Of a DNA stretch of 64,000 nt, positions 12,100 to 23,735 are shown piece after piece. Under the pieces are notes generated by a model. It made no database searches, was not told the DNA's origin, and saw only the letters and a list, made by a program, of their open reading frames with translations. A program made the translations under genes and the position numbers. This DNA is from Sialis fuliginosa. Lineage: Eukaryota; Arthropoda; Insecta; Megaloptera; Sialidae. The stretch lies in NCBI GenBank assembly GCA_961205875.1, contig OY540820.1, forward strand, positions 11,842,001 to 11,906,000. The letters are read 5' to 3'. The first letter of the stretch is position 1, and every line of letters begins with the position of its first letter.

Positions 12100-13198
12100 C
12101 AGTGGCGAAGCGTCCATGGAAGCAGGAGAAGCAGTGCTTCCCTTACTTTATGGATAAATTAATACAAATCTGTGTTTTCAGTTAATAAATAATTTAAAAA
12201 TATTATTAGAATAATCGTCTTTATGCGCAACTCAAACATTTTAATCAAAAATAGCATTGAGTATTAATTTACACGCTCAGTTATAAAAATATAATACCTC
12301 TACGTCTTATTTTCTTGTATTTTAGTCGATATTTGTATGACGAGTTGAAGTTCACTGCAGGAAATTTCACTAAAAAATTTCGAATTTTTGATTTCGTTAA
12401 AAGTATGTTTGTTATATAGAAAATGACGTGAAAAGTTGTTTGTTTCAAACCGCAGGTCTGTATCTCAAACCGTTCTCGAGATATAGCCTCTCAAAGTTTC
12501 ATTTTTTTCAAAATTTTGAAGAAAAAAGGCCATAACTTTTGAACTAATGGTCGGAATTGATTTTAGTTGACGGATTTGGAATCAGCGTGTCAAAATCTAT
12601 ACAATGACATGTATAATACCTTAAAACTCGAAAAAAAAAATTTCGCGAAAAATCGAAAAAATTCAAAGGGGTATACCTTAAAAAAATGTCGATTTTTGGC
12701 CAAAATTTTTTTGCCGAATTTTAAAGTATTATACATGTCATTATATAGATTTTGACGCGCTGATTTCAAATCCGTCAACTAAAATCAATTCCGACCATTA
12801 GTTCAAAAGTTATGGCCTTTTTTCTCCAAAAATTTGAAAAAATTAAAACTTTGAGAGGCTATATCTCGAGAACGGTTTGAGATACAGACCTGCGGTTTGA
12901 AAATTTCAACTTTTCACGTTATTTTCTATACAATAAACATACTTTTAACGAAATCAAAAATTCAAATTTTTTTAGTGAAATTTCCTGCAGTGAACTTCAA
13001 CTCGTCATACAAATATCGACTAAAATACAAGAAAATAAGACGTAGAATCATTTAGTCACTATATAAATATTTATATAAGAATTTAAAAAAGTAAAAGCTT
13101 GAATTTAAGGTGTTTCATAACTAGTTTTTTTTTGTTAATAGGCGGGGGAGGATTGACAAAATATGTTCCCTTGTTTAATATTTCACACCTCGCCACTG
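12100..13198. mobile_element. hAT-type element carrying a 746-bp palindrome
   Basis: Ends are CAGTGGCGAAGCG and, on the other strand, CAGTGGCGAGGTG. An exact 8-bp duplication, TTCTATAT, lies at 12092-12099 and 13199-13206, so the 1099-bp unit inserted as one hAT-type element. No transposase domain is visible. Most of the interior is the large inverted repeat listed separately. Confidence 0.92.
12300..13045. repeat. near-perfect giant inverted repeat with no spacer
   Basis: Two arms of about 370 bp mirror each other from CTACGTCTTATTTTCTTGTA at the left edge to its complement at the right edge. They meet at GGTATACC near 12670-12677. By eye most positions match, with scattered substitutions and small indels. 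A transcript in either direction would fold into one long hairpin. The two strands therefore carry near-identical mirror open frames that should not be read as genes. Confidence 0.95.
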
Positions 13199-13206
13199 TT
13201 CTATAT

Positions 13207-13560
13207 TAATTTATTAAATAGAACGAAATCTATTAAAGTTTATAAATATTAGTTATAATATATACGTGATGTGTTTCAGTGATAATTTACAGCAAATAAT
13301 ATATTTCTAATGATCATTACTAACTTGACATAAAAACGAAATTAAAAATGGTTATTTGTTGGTAAAGATTCAGGACAGAACAAGGAGGGTATATTTACAA
13401 ATTATATATTACTATTTTGAATTTTTTTCTTTGCATATGTACTATATAACTAAAAACTCAAAGACATTTTTTTAAACTCTTCTAGTATGAACAAAATCAA
13501 CTTTTTTTAAAATGCAATAGTTAGTACGAAAATGTTAGTTTTACCAGCATTTAACACAAG
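13207..13560. other. AT-rich spacer without a gene
   Basis: Nothing supportable was found. Confidence 0.5.
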
Positions 13561-13736
13561 AAGATTATAAACATAAGATGATATTCAAATCATGTTGATA
13601 ATAGAATACACCAAAACTACTTAAAATGAGCATTTAAAATTGATGGATAATACTGTTAAATTATTTAACTTGAAATCTTTGCTGAAGTTAATTAAACAAA
13701 TACATAAAGTATTAGACATGAAATTATTCAAACCTA

Positions 13737-13762
13737 ACCTAACTTAACCTAACCTAACCTAA
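13737..13762 (-). repeat. interstitial (TTAGG)n telomere-like array
   Basis: About five CCTAA units, one altered to CTTAA, close the first 204-bp duplicate. On the - strand they read TTAGG, the common arthropod telomere unit. Confidence 0.85.
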
Positions 13763-13925
13763 AAAAGATTTTAAACATAAGATGATATTCAAATCATGTT
13801 GATAATAGAATACACCAAAACTACTTAAAATGAGCATTTAAAATTGATGGATAATAATTTAACTTGAAATCCTTTCTATAGTTAATTAAACAAGTACATA
13901 AAGTATTAAACATGAAATTATTCAA

Positions 13926-13953
13926 ACCTAACCTAACCTAACCTAACCTAACA
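13926..13953 (-). repeat. interstitial (TTAGG)n telomere-like array
   Basis: Five clean CCTAA units close the second duplicate. It is more regular than the first array. Confidence 0.85.
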
Positions 13954-15789
13954 AAGATCTCTATAAACTTTTATATACAAATAAACACCTGAAAACGATT
14001 ATTGTTGAATTCGAGGAATAACGGTTTATTTTTGGCGTCACAAGATCAAATAACCAAAGTTAACTTGTATCGTTCTCAGTAAACTTTTTGAAGAACTTCC
14101 CCACACGCGTATTTTCTCGTCCACAGCCTTCGTTGGTACAATAATCAAGAAGTTATCTAGAAATGTAAATTTCAATTATTTTTAAATTGAGTCGGTCGTA
14201 GATGCTTCGTTTGATACTAAACACAAGCGAATAATGGGCCATTTCCATCCTTATTTTCCATCATGTTTCTCTCTTTCTACCCTTCTTTTATCTCTTAATT
14301 TGTAATGAGTCAGCCAACGCGTAAATATTGCTTTTTATTTAGCTTGAATTTTCTTTTAAATTATCTTATGTTAAGTAAATGTTTTAGTCTATAACTTTAG
14401 TCACGTGATATATTTTTGTTGGAGGAACAATTTGAAGTGACAAAATACTATTTTATTTATTATTATTACTATTTAACTTACAATTAAGTTTTTTGAGAGT
14501 TACATATATTTATAATGTAAAATTTCGTTAATAAAAACAGCGATTGTATTGACGTTCTTTAGTTTTTAATTTTGAGTTTTTATATTTGATATCCTTTGTA
14601 AAGGAAATTATTGGAATTTTTTATAGACAGTTTGGAATGTTGTTATTAAATGTATTTGGCAAGTATATCAATATTCAAAAAAATAAATATTAGGAATGCT
14701 TTGAATTATATTATTTGAAAAATGTTTTCTTCATTTGTATTTGATGTTTTCATTCTTCTAGACCAGCGGTCACCAAACTACGGTCCTCCAAAGATTTTCA
14801 TCCGGCCCCCGATTTTTATATAAAAATATTTTTATGAAGTTTATAAAATCTCATGATTATATTATATTCTATTTTATGGTAAATCACCATCTAAGAAAGA
14901 GTTTTCTGAAATTCGACCCTAAATGATGGGGAGGAAAGGTGAAACTTTTTAATTTTAATACGTTTCTGTATAATTAATTATACATATAATGAAGGTGAAT
15001 CTTAGGTAAATTATTATTCTTTTAAAATTAAAAAAAATATATAAAAAGCACGTGTATTGCGATATTTCAAAGTATATAGGAAAACTGAGGTAAAAAATTA
15101 TTTCAGACTAACAAATGGTCAAATAAAATAATACAACGCGAGCGAAGCCGCGGGCAGAGCGCTAGTTTTATGAATACACACACATTTACAAAAAAATAAC
15201 AAGCGTAGATGGATGTTTGTTTACAAACTGTTGCAGGAAAATAATTATGATGCCCTATTACACAACATTAATTATAAAAATGTAATTAAACTTCCTACCA
15301 TCTGCATCAGTCCACATTTGATGTACCCAACACACATTTTCCTAAATAACATCAAACTTTGACTACAAATCACAAAATCGAATGGCTAAAGGTATTAATA
15401 AAAGTAACACAAAATCAAATGTCAGTACAAAATAAATCAAAAACAACAGTTTGGGTAAATATTCACACATCACATGCATGAAAAAAAACTGAATAACAGA
15501 GATGCGAATAAACAACTGAGTACGCACATATCCATGACAATATTGTCTCTGTTGAGTATGTGGAGCGCATTGGAAAGGGAGAATCAGTGGGGTGAAATGG
15601 GAGAAGGTAAGAGAGAGCTCTATCATGCATATTGTTGGATCGATTTAAATAAATATGTGAGGTTATGAAAAAAAAATGCAAGGCATGTGGTTTAATCTGT
15701 ATTGGTTTAGGATAAACGATTCTACATGTATATTTTTATTGTATTTTTTGGTACATAAAAAAATTGTAAATGTTATTTTTTACTATCAA
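13954..15789. other. gene-free stretch with transposon ends
   Basis: A hAT-like left terminus, CAGCGGTCACCAAACTACGG, lies at about 14764 without a right partner. CGCGAGCGAAGCCGCGGGCA at about 15137-15160 is the kind of 3' terminal tail seen on RTE-like non-LTR elements. Several overlapping short frames around 15360-15680 on both strands show no domain and no splice structure. Confidence 0.5.
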
Positions 15790-16455
15790 AATTTATAAAA
15801 AAAAAACATCTGCCAAGTAAATGCACAGTACTACCTCGTGCTAAATTCACTAAAAGTAGTTAATTATTGAACAATTTAAATAAAAACCGATAAAATGTTC
15901 AGATAAATTGCCTGGCATTGGTTAACCATTTAATTTTTATACAATTTTACTAAAAAAATCTAAATTAATGTAAACGTCAAAATGTGTTTTAATATGTCAA
16001 AGTAAATATCAATAAAAAAAATCAAATGTCGATTTTTTAAAGCAAATTGAGATAAATCTTTGTAAGAGAATATTTTACAACAAACGTTGTACACTTATAT
16101 TATAGGAAATTGAATGCTTTACAAAAAAGATTCTATACAATTTTCACGTAACGTGTCGTTTTTGAGATATCTTTAAAAATAAATATTTTGGGATGTCATC
16201 CCTCCTCCTTACACACGATTTTGATGATTTTAAAATGGGACCATCCTCAAGCCAGACTCAACCATCCAACCATGTTTCATTAATATTATACACACACATA
16301 CACAGAAAGTCAGACAGACAGACACGGAACGAAAAATGTTTGTCTTGACATGAAACGGAAAAAACAAGTTAAAATTTTGAAATCGGAGAATTTTTTGCCT
16401 CATTCTAAAACGATCACAAAGCTTCTCGTATCTTCGATATTGCGAGGAAGCAATT
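15790..16455 (+). repeat. dispersed repeat R3, copy 1
   Basis: The block has marks CTACCTCGTGCTAAATTCAC, a TTGAGATAAATCTTTGTAA segment, ACCATCCAACCATGTTTCAT, a CAGACAGACAGACACGGAAC tail and CTTCTCGTATCTTCGATATT. An inverted copy lies at about 26705-27380; shorter pieces lie at about 57395-57570 and 60690-61030. It looks like the 3' part of a non-LTR retroposon. No intact frame was seen. Confidence 0.75.
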
Positions 16456-17569
16456 ACTATACTACTTTTGAGATTTTTGAGTCTATAAGCGTCGTTTGAC
16501 AGCTAGGCTGTATAAAATATAAACCAAACCGATCTTAATGGGAATTTCATTATTAAAATAAAGAATTTCTGTCGTGCTTATATGCTTTTGTTAGAGCAGT
16601 CGGCTATGCGAGTATTAATCGATTTCGTAATACATGGAAAATCTTATGAATATTTGATAAAATAATTACATCGTAGTGATAACTCAAAATTGTTTCGATG
16701 CATTTGTGATCGCACAAAAACTTTCCATCAATAACTGACGTGACAGGGTTGATAAGGAATTTCTTCGGAGGACTATTTTACTGTAAATAAGTTTCAGGGG
16801 TCCAACGGTTTATAATACTACATAAATATTCCTTTTTTACTATAAATATCAGAATACAACTTGTAAGAATAACATATCGTTTTCTAAATTTCTTTTAAAC
16901 GAATGGCCACTGTATAAATAAAGCTAGTAAGATTAGATTTCCAAAAGAGTGTACATATATAAGATAAATTTAAATCTGTAGATACATTTATATGCAAAGT
17001 CAATGTCAGAAGAACCATTTTAAAGAGAAAGGTTCAATCTCTACAACTTCTAGTGTGATATATGAGTCAATATATTTGTATTTATTGTCCAATGTGGCTT
17101 CACCTAGATCAAAGGATAAATGGCACGTTGTATTTTATCCTTTAGTGACATGCGTTGACAATAAATGATATCAGTTTATTTTATACATAAAAATATATCT
17201 ACCTTGTGTTTTCAGGCTCATTTAATATAGAAGAAATTTCACCAAAACTAAAGATTAAGTTTTTTTCGCGTATTCGTAGTGTGCATTTAAAAAAAATGTA
17301 TTTAAATACTTCACAAAGTGACAAGCAAAAACTGTTTTCAAATCGATACACATTCAAAATAAACTTTTATATAATAAACAAAAAAATGTTGGAATATAAT
17401 TATTGACTAGGTTAATATCAAATAGTAAATTTTTAATATATTTAATTTGATCCTACTTTTATGAAAAAAATAATTTTTTTTACGCTAGCACCAACTAAAT
17501 TTTTCATTATTTTTCTAGCCTTGTAACAATTTAAGACGGTATCGGCTCGTTGAAATTTAAGCGGTATCA
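16456..17569. other. AT-rich stretch without a recognised gene
   Basis: Nothing supportable. A 66-codon + frame at 17206-17406 is lysine- and asparagine-rich, as expected from AT-rich noise. Confidence 0.5.
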
Positions 17570-17577
17570 TCTTAGCC

Positions 17578-17967
17578 CAGCGTTTCTCAACCTTTTAGTA
17601 TTTGCGACCCAATTTTCAATCACAATTCTCATCCCCCCCCTCATACAATAATTTTCACTGAAATCGAAAAATTTTGCTCTGCAAGACAGCCCATTATTAA
17701 TTTTGTTTTTAATTTAATATTGATAAGTTAATTATTAAACACATTGTGCAGTACTAATACAATTCTATTTATAAAAGTATTATATCAGTGTAAATGTAAA
17801 CGTGTATTTTATTTTTTTATTATGTCTGAATGTATTTTAGGTATTGCTTTTCTTTCGGTAATTTATATACATTTTTTAATAATATTTTTTCTCGATATTC
17901 TCGTACGCCCCATTTAATTTTATTACGCCCCCCTAGGGGGGCGCACCCCACAGGTTGAGAATCACTG
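17578..17967. mobile_element. hAT-type MITE with perfect 8-bp TSD
   Basis: The exact duplication TCTTAGCC is at 17570-17577 and 17968-17975. Ends are CAGCGTTTCTCAACC and, on the other strand, CAGTGATTCTCAACC, closely resembling classic hAT termini. The 390-bp interior is non-coding. Confidence 0.93.
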
Positions 17968-18005
17968 TCTTAGCCTCATCTCTGAATCTAACTTGATCTC
18001 GTCTC

Positions 18006-18810
18006 ACAAGGGAAAGCAACAGCACGGTTAATGAGAATTTCAATGAGCTTGTGGTATGTCAAACTAGAGCAAAAATAAAAAGACACGTGTCCAACAATTT
18101 GATCTCATAGGCCTTAATTACAAAGATAATTAACTTTGAAAATTTGTGTATTATGTTCGCTCGAAACACGGCCCTGCGGTCAACGCACTGACGTCTCGCC
18201 TGGAAAACGATGGTTCGAATCTCGGTTTTAAGATTTTGATTTTAATTTTTATTTACAATTATTTTTTATTTTTTTGTACACATTACCTCTAACACTTGCG
18301 TAAAAATCGATAAATTAGACATAAATAAAACATATATTATTATTGACAATAGATGTTTGTGGTTTCTTTCAAGTTTGTTTTTTATTAAAACTTTTCAATT
18401 TATTAATTAAAAACTAAAGAGTTGTGTCAATAATAAATTAAATTTACTTTAAAACAAATTAATAATTATGTACTGGCGTATATATCAATATTTTCATGTG
18501 AAATCATTTTATTTTTTTATTTTCGGGTTTTAATTCTGAAAAAGTAAATTCTGTAATTTACTATTTAATGAAAATATTTTTATTTGGTTTAATTTGTGTG
18601 TAAATAATTGAAACAAGATTTTACGACAGCATTATTACACGAACATAATACACGGTTATATTGAATACACAAATTTTCAAAGTTAATTATCTTTGTAATT
18701 AAGGTCTATGAGATCAAATTGTTGGACACGTGTCTTTTTATTTTTGCTCTAGTTTGACATACCACAAGCTCATTGAAATTCTCATTAACCGTGCTGTTGC
18801 TTCTCCTTGT
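18006..18810. mobile_element. long-TIR element enclosing a tRNA-like sequence
   Basis: Inverted arms of about 150 bp run from about 18006 and back from 18810. They share GCAACAGCACGGTTAATGAG, GACACGTGTCCAACAATTTG and CAAAGATAATTAACTTTGAA, the last itself palindromic. No clear target duplication is seen. The interior of about 500 bp carries one tRNA-like stretch near its left arm and is otherwise AT-rich. Confidence 0.88.
18163..18228 (+). repeat. tRNA-like (SINE-head-like) sequence
   Basis: GGTTCGAATC at 18212-18221 matches the RNA polymerase III B box. About 40 bp upstream, GGCCCTGCGGTCAACGC resembles an A box. The stretch is GC-rich against an AT-rich interior. I could not fold a complete cloverleaf with an intact acceptor stem, so this is more likely a tRNA-derived retroposon head or pseudogene than a working tRNA. 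Confidence 0.5.
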
Positions 18811-19609
18811 CAGTTTCGGTTTCGTTTCACGATTCGAGACCGAGAAAAGTTTCGTCTCGTTGTGCAGTTCTAATTTATTCAAAAATCAACCGCGAAGACT
18901 CAAGTAGGTATTATAAAGAATTTTCCCCAATTAAAAGTAAAAATAAACTGCTGTTACAATGTACCAAAAGTATGTTTGATGTTAGATTACGTTATATAAG
19001 ACTTTAATCAAATGCAAATCAACATACCACAGTACGAAAAGAGAGTTTATTTTAACTTTTAAATAATACATCAGACAGGTATTTTAATTCTTTGTCAGCC
19101 AATACCAGATAAACAAAGTAACTAACAATAAACTGAAGTATGCTACGGTCAATAAAATTTGAAAATTATTACTGTAGACTTTGATCTAATCATACCGTAA
19201 GACAAAATACAAATAATTTACATCAGATGGCGCACATGTTCCGGATGAAGTGATAATGTAATTAAAACGCAGTGTATGTTTATGTAATGTAACACACAAG
19301 TAGATTTGTATAATTGCAGCAGTCAATATATACAAGTAATGAATAGTCTGGTACTCTAAGCCTATGAATGTAGATATAAATTACAACTAGTATCAATTAC
19401 TTGCATTCAATCCAATTTAATAATTACGTCCTCCACGAGATTTGCAATCATGTTAATTATTCATTAATAAACCAATGTGGTTTTACATAATAGGAGATTA
19501 AGCAAAATGTTTTTGATAAATAAATAAGTTAGAACGATGGTAGCTTTCGAGATTATTTATAATTGTATCATTGTGGGTTTGTCAATATACACAAAATATT
19601 CTTGTTGTT
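18811..19609. other. gene-free stretch
   Basis: A short + frame at 18807-19007 is serine- and arginine-rich at its start (around TTTCACGATTCGAGACC) but has no known domain. The rest is AT-rich. Confidence 0.45.
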
Positions 19610-20105
19610 CTTTAGGGGTAGACAGAGATATGAAAAAATGAGTACTTTTAATAATTTTTTTCGACAGTAATTTATTTTATAAAGCTAATACTACAGAGTA
19701 ATTATACAATGTTTCAATTTGACTTCACCAAATTTAAAAAAAAAAAAGAAAAAATTAATTTTGGACGAAGTTATTGCCATCTTTGTTGGACCCCCTCTCA
19801 CAAGAGTGCTTTGCGGTAACCATCATAATTTTGTACTGGTTCATCTAAATTCAATCAAACAAAAAAAAAGTCTTTAGTTTAATAGTAAATCTAGTACTTA
19901 ATCGATTTTTTTAAATTAACAAAATGGCGGCTTCTAAAAACTTACCCCCGAATTTTCCAGGAAAAAAATCCTTTGATCAAATATTAGTTTTTTATGCTTT
20001 CAATAAGTTGTATAAATTTCATTCGGAACAATCGAGTGGTTTTTGAATTACAGTGGTCACCGTCTTCGAAAACATAGTTTCGAGAAAAACGCGTTTAAAG
20101 TATAA
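19610..20105. repeat. diverged P2-like TTAA MITE remnant
   Basis: Order and wording resemble the P2 element at 5568: AGGGGTAGACAGAG, GTTGGACCCCCTCTCACAAG, GTGCTTTGCGGTAACCATCA, ACCGTCTTCGAAAACATAGT and GAGAAAAACGCGTTTAAAGT. The G-rich termini and TTAA are no longer recognisable. Confidence 0.6.
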
Positions 20106-20875
20106 TTTTTTGTTACTAAAGCGAATGTCATAATTAATAAATAATAAATTATGCAACATTATTGTCTATAAATATATAAGGGTTTCCAAGAGTTGACCGC
20201 AATAAGGATATTGCACAGTAGAGGTGTATATTTACTTTTTAAGCAAGCTGCAACAAATTTCCCCTTCTTTATAATCGAAAAGTGATGACCGCAATCAGGA
20301 CAGTTTTCTTGAATGACCGCAATCAGGAAACCACCATTAATAATTTTTACACAATTATAAGATGGTCAGTCAATTTTTCTATTTATATATCTAGTATCTA
20401 CCTACTTCACTTATCAATATTCAGATATGAAAATCAGGATATAACCACAGAGTGGAGATAATAACACTAGAATTACAGATAATAACCAGACTAGAAGAAA
20501 ATCGCTCCAAACAAACCGGGTATACCCAATTATTAGTTTCAGCGGTATAAAATGTTTGTAAATATTAGCTTTTAATTTAACATTGTATGAAAAAAGGGGT
20601 CACTGTTCAAATGTGCTATTGAAAATTATGTGATTTATCTAACATAGAATGTTTCTGATACCATCGAACTTGTTATTGTGTCAGAGTTCATGCAAATACA
20701 AGGGCGTAGACAAAAGAGGGGATTATCGGATTTACTCCCTTTCTATAAAGTTGCATAAAGCGAAACCACAAAACTGTTTCTGTTAATTTGAAATTTGTAA
20801 TTGCACTTGTGATAGATAAAAATACAAATTTACTACATTCACAATATTATAAATACTTTCTTCTTTCTTTCTTTC
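20106..20875. other. gene-free stretch with a short local repeat
   Basis: Between about 20190 and 20330 the phrase GACCGCAAT.AGGA recurs three times at irregular spacing. No gene is visible. Confidence 0.5.
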
Positions 20876-21418
20876 ACCAGGCTAGGTGGGGGGGGGGGGG
20901 GGCATACAATGGGGCACAAGTGATCACCAGTGTACAGGTTGTAATTTTTGAGTAAACTTTTTTTTTATTCTTTGCATTTTTTGTCGATCTGTTAAACCCG
21001 ATTATGAAAAAATATAGCTAAATATAAACAATGTTAATTTTTTTTTAAATCCAAGAAAAATTGATTATTTGATAGCTACTAACTAACAAATCCTTATTCA
21101 GCAACCCAGAAAACCTTTAATAAGGTATAAGCTGAGATATTAATTAATCAACTTATTTGTTAATTTATCAACTTTAATTTGTTAATAATATGGGAAGGAG
21201 GTCTCGACGATCTTAGGCCATTTGATAGTCTTAAAGTTAATGATAGAAGCTATATTTAAAAAAAAGTTGGGGTCTGTAGGATCGCGCCAAGCTGAAATAT
21301 TAACTATTCTTGTTAATTTATCAATTTTAATTTTCGGTGATTTTTTAACATTTCTTTAGAGAGAGAGAGGGCGGAAAAATAAATCTCGCCCAGGGCGCCA
21401 GACTTGCTGAGGCCGGCT
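20876..21418. mobile_element. hAT-type MITE family H2, copy 2 (left end lost)
   Basis: The block starts within CCAGGCTAGGTGGGG followed by a run of G. It contains GATCGCGCCAAGCTGA, GGGCGGAAAAATAAATCTCG and GGGCGCCAGACTTGCTGAGG, and ends GCCGGCTCTG. Only the right terminus is intact. Confidence 0.75.
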
Positions 21419-21599
21419 CTGCATGAAAGTCATGTATGGTTCTCCATAGCAATATTTTCTGCTTGATATATGTATACGTAATATCAAAATCCACATAATA
21501 ATACAAAATACTGAATGGAGAATCTTACTTTTCTGGAACACATTTCCCCAAAAAAACATTCAACATGCGCCAACGTGTATAATCCACACGCAAGCGTGC

Positions 21600-21854
21600 A
21601 TGCATTATGCTGAGTTTATTGAATTTAAACCGGATGATTTCAAATTTTTCATTGAAACGAGCGAATGTTGTTTTATTTTAGTTACAACTTGTGTATTTAG
21701 TGCTACATGTATTTTTTATTGTCGGCTGCGTGTAAATGGGATGTTAATATACATAGTGTCATTTAGAATTGGTTTACAGATGCCCTGCGAACTGTTCGTT
21801 TTCTATTCAATTGTTTTACACGCGGTTGTTGATTTTTCGCTAATAAAAAAATAA
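21600..21854 (+). CDS. candidate small membrane protein, unknown
   Basis: An 84-codon ATG frame, more GC-rich than its surroundings, has about five cysteines and two hydrophobic stretches (about residues 24-40 and 60-80), so a small membrane protein is conceivable. It sits between an H2 MITE and a T1 MITE, and its stop lies inside the T1 terminus, which argues for chance. No family is recognised and no splice signals were found. Confidence 0.18.
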   Translation: MHYAEFIEFKPDDFKFFIETSECCFILVTTCVFSATCIFYCRLRVNGMLIYIVSFRIGLQMPCELFVFYSIVLHAVVDFSLIKK

Positions 21855-22322
21855 GGAATTGACACCAGTCTTGGATATGACCCCAGTAATGGCTATCTTT
21901 TAATTAAATGTACTGAATTATAAATATTTGTTGGTATTTGATTACTACCATTTCTGAATATTAATTTATATACTCGTACATTTAACTCTAATACAGCGTG
22001 ATTTTATATAAATCGGCCAATAGGTGTCAAAATGGTGGACATTTAAACTAATTATTAGTATAATTTATTTATTAATTATTATATTATCATAGCAACTGCT
22101 TTAAATTGTTTCAAACACGAGTCTTTCTTTTATATTTTTTGTGTCGTAGTACTTATCATTTTGTAAACATTAGCAAGTGTCCATCACTGCGTGCTCATTA
22201 CTGGTTGTACTTTATCCATTACTGGAGAAAAAACAAACAAAATAAAAGGCTATAGTTAACAAATATATATATTTGCGAACTTTGGTGTTAAAATTTGATT
22301 AAATAAAGAGTTACTTGTTTAA
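21852..22322 (-). mobile_element. T1 MITE copy, reverse orientation
   Basis: It begins TAAGGAATTGACACCAGTCTTGG, the right-hand T1 terminus read inward. It continues through ATGACCCCAGTAATGG, AATGGTGGACATTTAAACTA, TGGACACTTGC.. (reverse) and TTTATTTAATC..GTTACTTGTTT, then stops before the other terminus. Confidence 0.8.
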
Positions 22323-22989
22323 TTAGTAATATATAAACATATGAATGCTACTTTATAAAAAAATATTCGAATATTGAACTCTTATGTATTTCAGTAATAC
22401 AAAGTTATAAATGTCACGTAAAATAATAAATTTGTTTGTCAGAGTTAAGGAAATCTAAAAAAAATAAAACTACTCGTACATCATTGTTTAATTTCCCGAG
22501 TTTTTTGCTGGTGTATTTTTTACAAAAAAAATTGAATGAGACGTTACAGCTACCAGCTTGGAGTATAAAAATTCAAAATAACAAACCAGGGTGAACAAGT
22601 TTATGTTTGTTTTAAAACTTTTGTCAATATCAATTTTTCGTATGAAATATAAGTCGGAAAAAGATTTTATCAAATGTAATAGTTATCTATCGTAAACTAT
22701 TTTTACGTTTTAAAAACTTTAATAGACATTAAATTTTTCCTTAGTCAAAATGAAAAATTAAGGAATTCATGCAATTTTGCCACTAAAATCTTTGACTTGC
22801 GCCCCAAACATACCAGATGTTTCACAGTTCGCAGGGGAAGTCTTCTCATGGAGGTAGTTCTTCTTATCCAAAGACTTCTTCGGAAATACCACATTCTCCC
22901 AACCGCTATTAATATTTTCATGTTTCCTGAACTATTGTTTTTTTGTCTCTTTTTCTGAAAATTTTTTTTTTTAACATTAAATCCATTGT
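22323..22989. other. gene-free stretch, possible retroposon remnant
   Basis: The - strand is open across 22745-23104 (119 codons, rich in Lys and Arg). Its N-terminal part is simply the translated CGGACAGACGG tail of a retroposon. No domain is recognised. Confidence 0.4.
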
Positions 22990-23110
22990 TCCTAGCAAAA
23001 GTCGGTTTGGGTTTCCAATTTTCATTTTTAGAGTTCCGAGGAAACCCTATTAATCTCAATTTGTCGTCTGTCCGTCCGTCGGTCCGTCTGTTCGTCCTTT
23101 TCACTCAAGC
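22990..23110 (+). repeat. non-LTR retroposon 3' fragment
   Basis: AGAGTTCCGAGGAAACCCTATT followed by GTCTGTCCGTCCGTCGGTCC is the wording of a widespread arthropod non-LTR retroposon end (GGTTCCGTA.CC.. then CTGTCCGTC). Only a short piece remains. Confidence 0.5.
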
Positions 23111-23224
23111 TAAATAGCTAATATTTTTTACTGAACATGTAAAATGACACCCTATAGTAAAATATTTACAAATTTATTGATAAATAATTTTTCAGGAGGG
23201 GCAATAAGGAGCTAAAGCTAGGTA

Positions 23225-23735
23225 AAAAAAAATATTTTTTTTATACCAAGGCATGTGGCACGTTAAAATGTATAACCAAACAAGCGGAATTTGACCCTTT
23301 TTCTATTTTTTTTCTAAATCAAAAATTGTGCCTGTAGGGGGCTTTAAAGCAAATCAAAAAAAAAAAAAAAATTGTATACCAAGACGTGTGGCATGTCAAA
23401 ATGTACATCTCAATTAGCAGAATTTGGCCATATTTTTTATTTTTTTTCTAACTTAAAAATAGCGCCTGTTGGGGGCTAAAAGCAGTATTTTATTTTGTCC
23501 CCCCCCCCCTCTAACTCTATAACTACCGGCTCAAAAAAACTGAAAAAAATTTGGTAACGAGGTTTTGGTGGGACTACCAACGACAAATACTAAAGTCAAC
23601 AATATAATTTTAAATTTTGGAATAATAGGTAGGGGTTTAATAGAATTAAAAAAGTTATTTTCATATCTAGGCATGTGGACTGTCAAAATGTACATCTCAA
23701 TTAGTAGAACATGACCATATTTTTGATTAATAAAG
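23225..23735. repeat. three diverged tandem units
   Basis: Three blocks carry the pattern GGCATGTGG..GT.AAAATGTA followed by AGAATTTG.CC, at about 23253, 23381 and 23671. The first two are about 130 bp apart and both precede a GCGCCTGT/GTGCCTGT..GGGGGCT motif. A run of C at about 23502 interrupts the series. Confidence 0.7.

Larger units (their letters stand above)
13561..13953. repeat. tandem duplication of a 204-bp unit, each ending in telomeric repeats
   Basis: The unit starts AAGATT.TAAACATAAGATG at 13561 and again at 13765. Each copy contains ATTCAAATCATGTTGATAAT and ends with CCTAA units (about 13737-13762 and 13926-13953). The runs are the insect TTAGG telomere repeat in reverse; one unit in the first run is CTTAA. 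The copies differ by small deletions and substitutions. Confidence 0.9.

Noticed and set aside
12567..12778. Two similar small proteins encoded on opposite strands at nearly the same place
   Set aside because: They are the mirror readings of one large palindrome, so their similarity comes from the inverted repeat and not from selection on two genes.
13561..13953. A CRISPR-like array
   Set aside because: There are only two long copies plus telomeric units, with no short repeats and spacers, and the setting is animal nuclear DNA.
18163..18228. A functional tRNA gene
   Set aside because: The B box is good, but no complete cloverleaf or acceptor stem pairing could be drawn, and the sequence lies in a TIR element. 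It is called only tRNA-like.
22745..23104. A 119-codon frame on the - strand
   Set aside because: Its first residues (RTNRRTDGRTDD) are a translated CGGACAGACGG retroposon tail, and the rest has no known domain or splice support.
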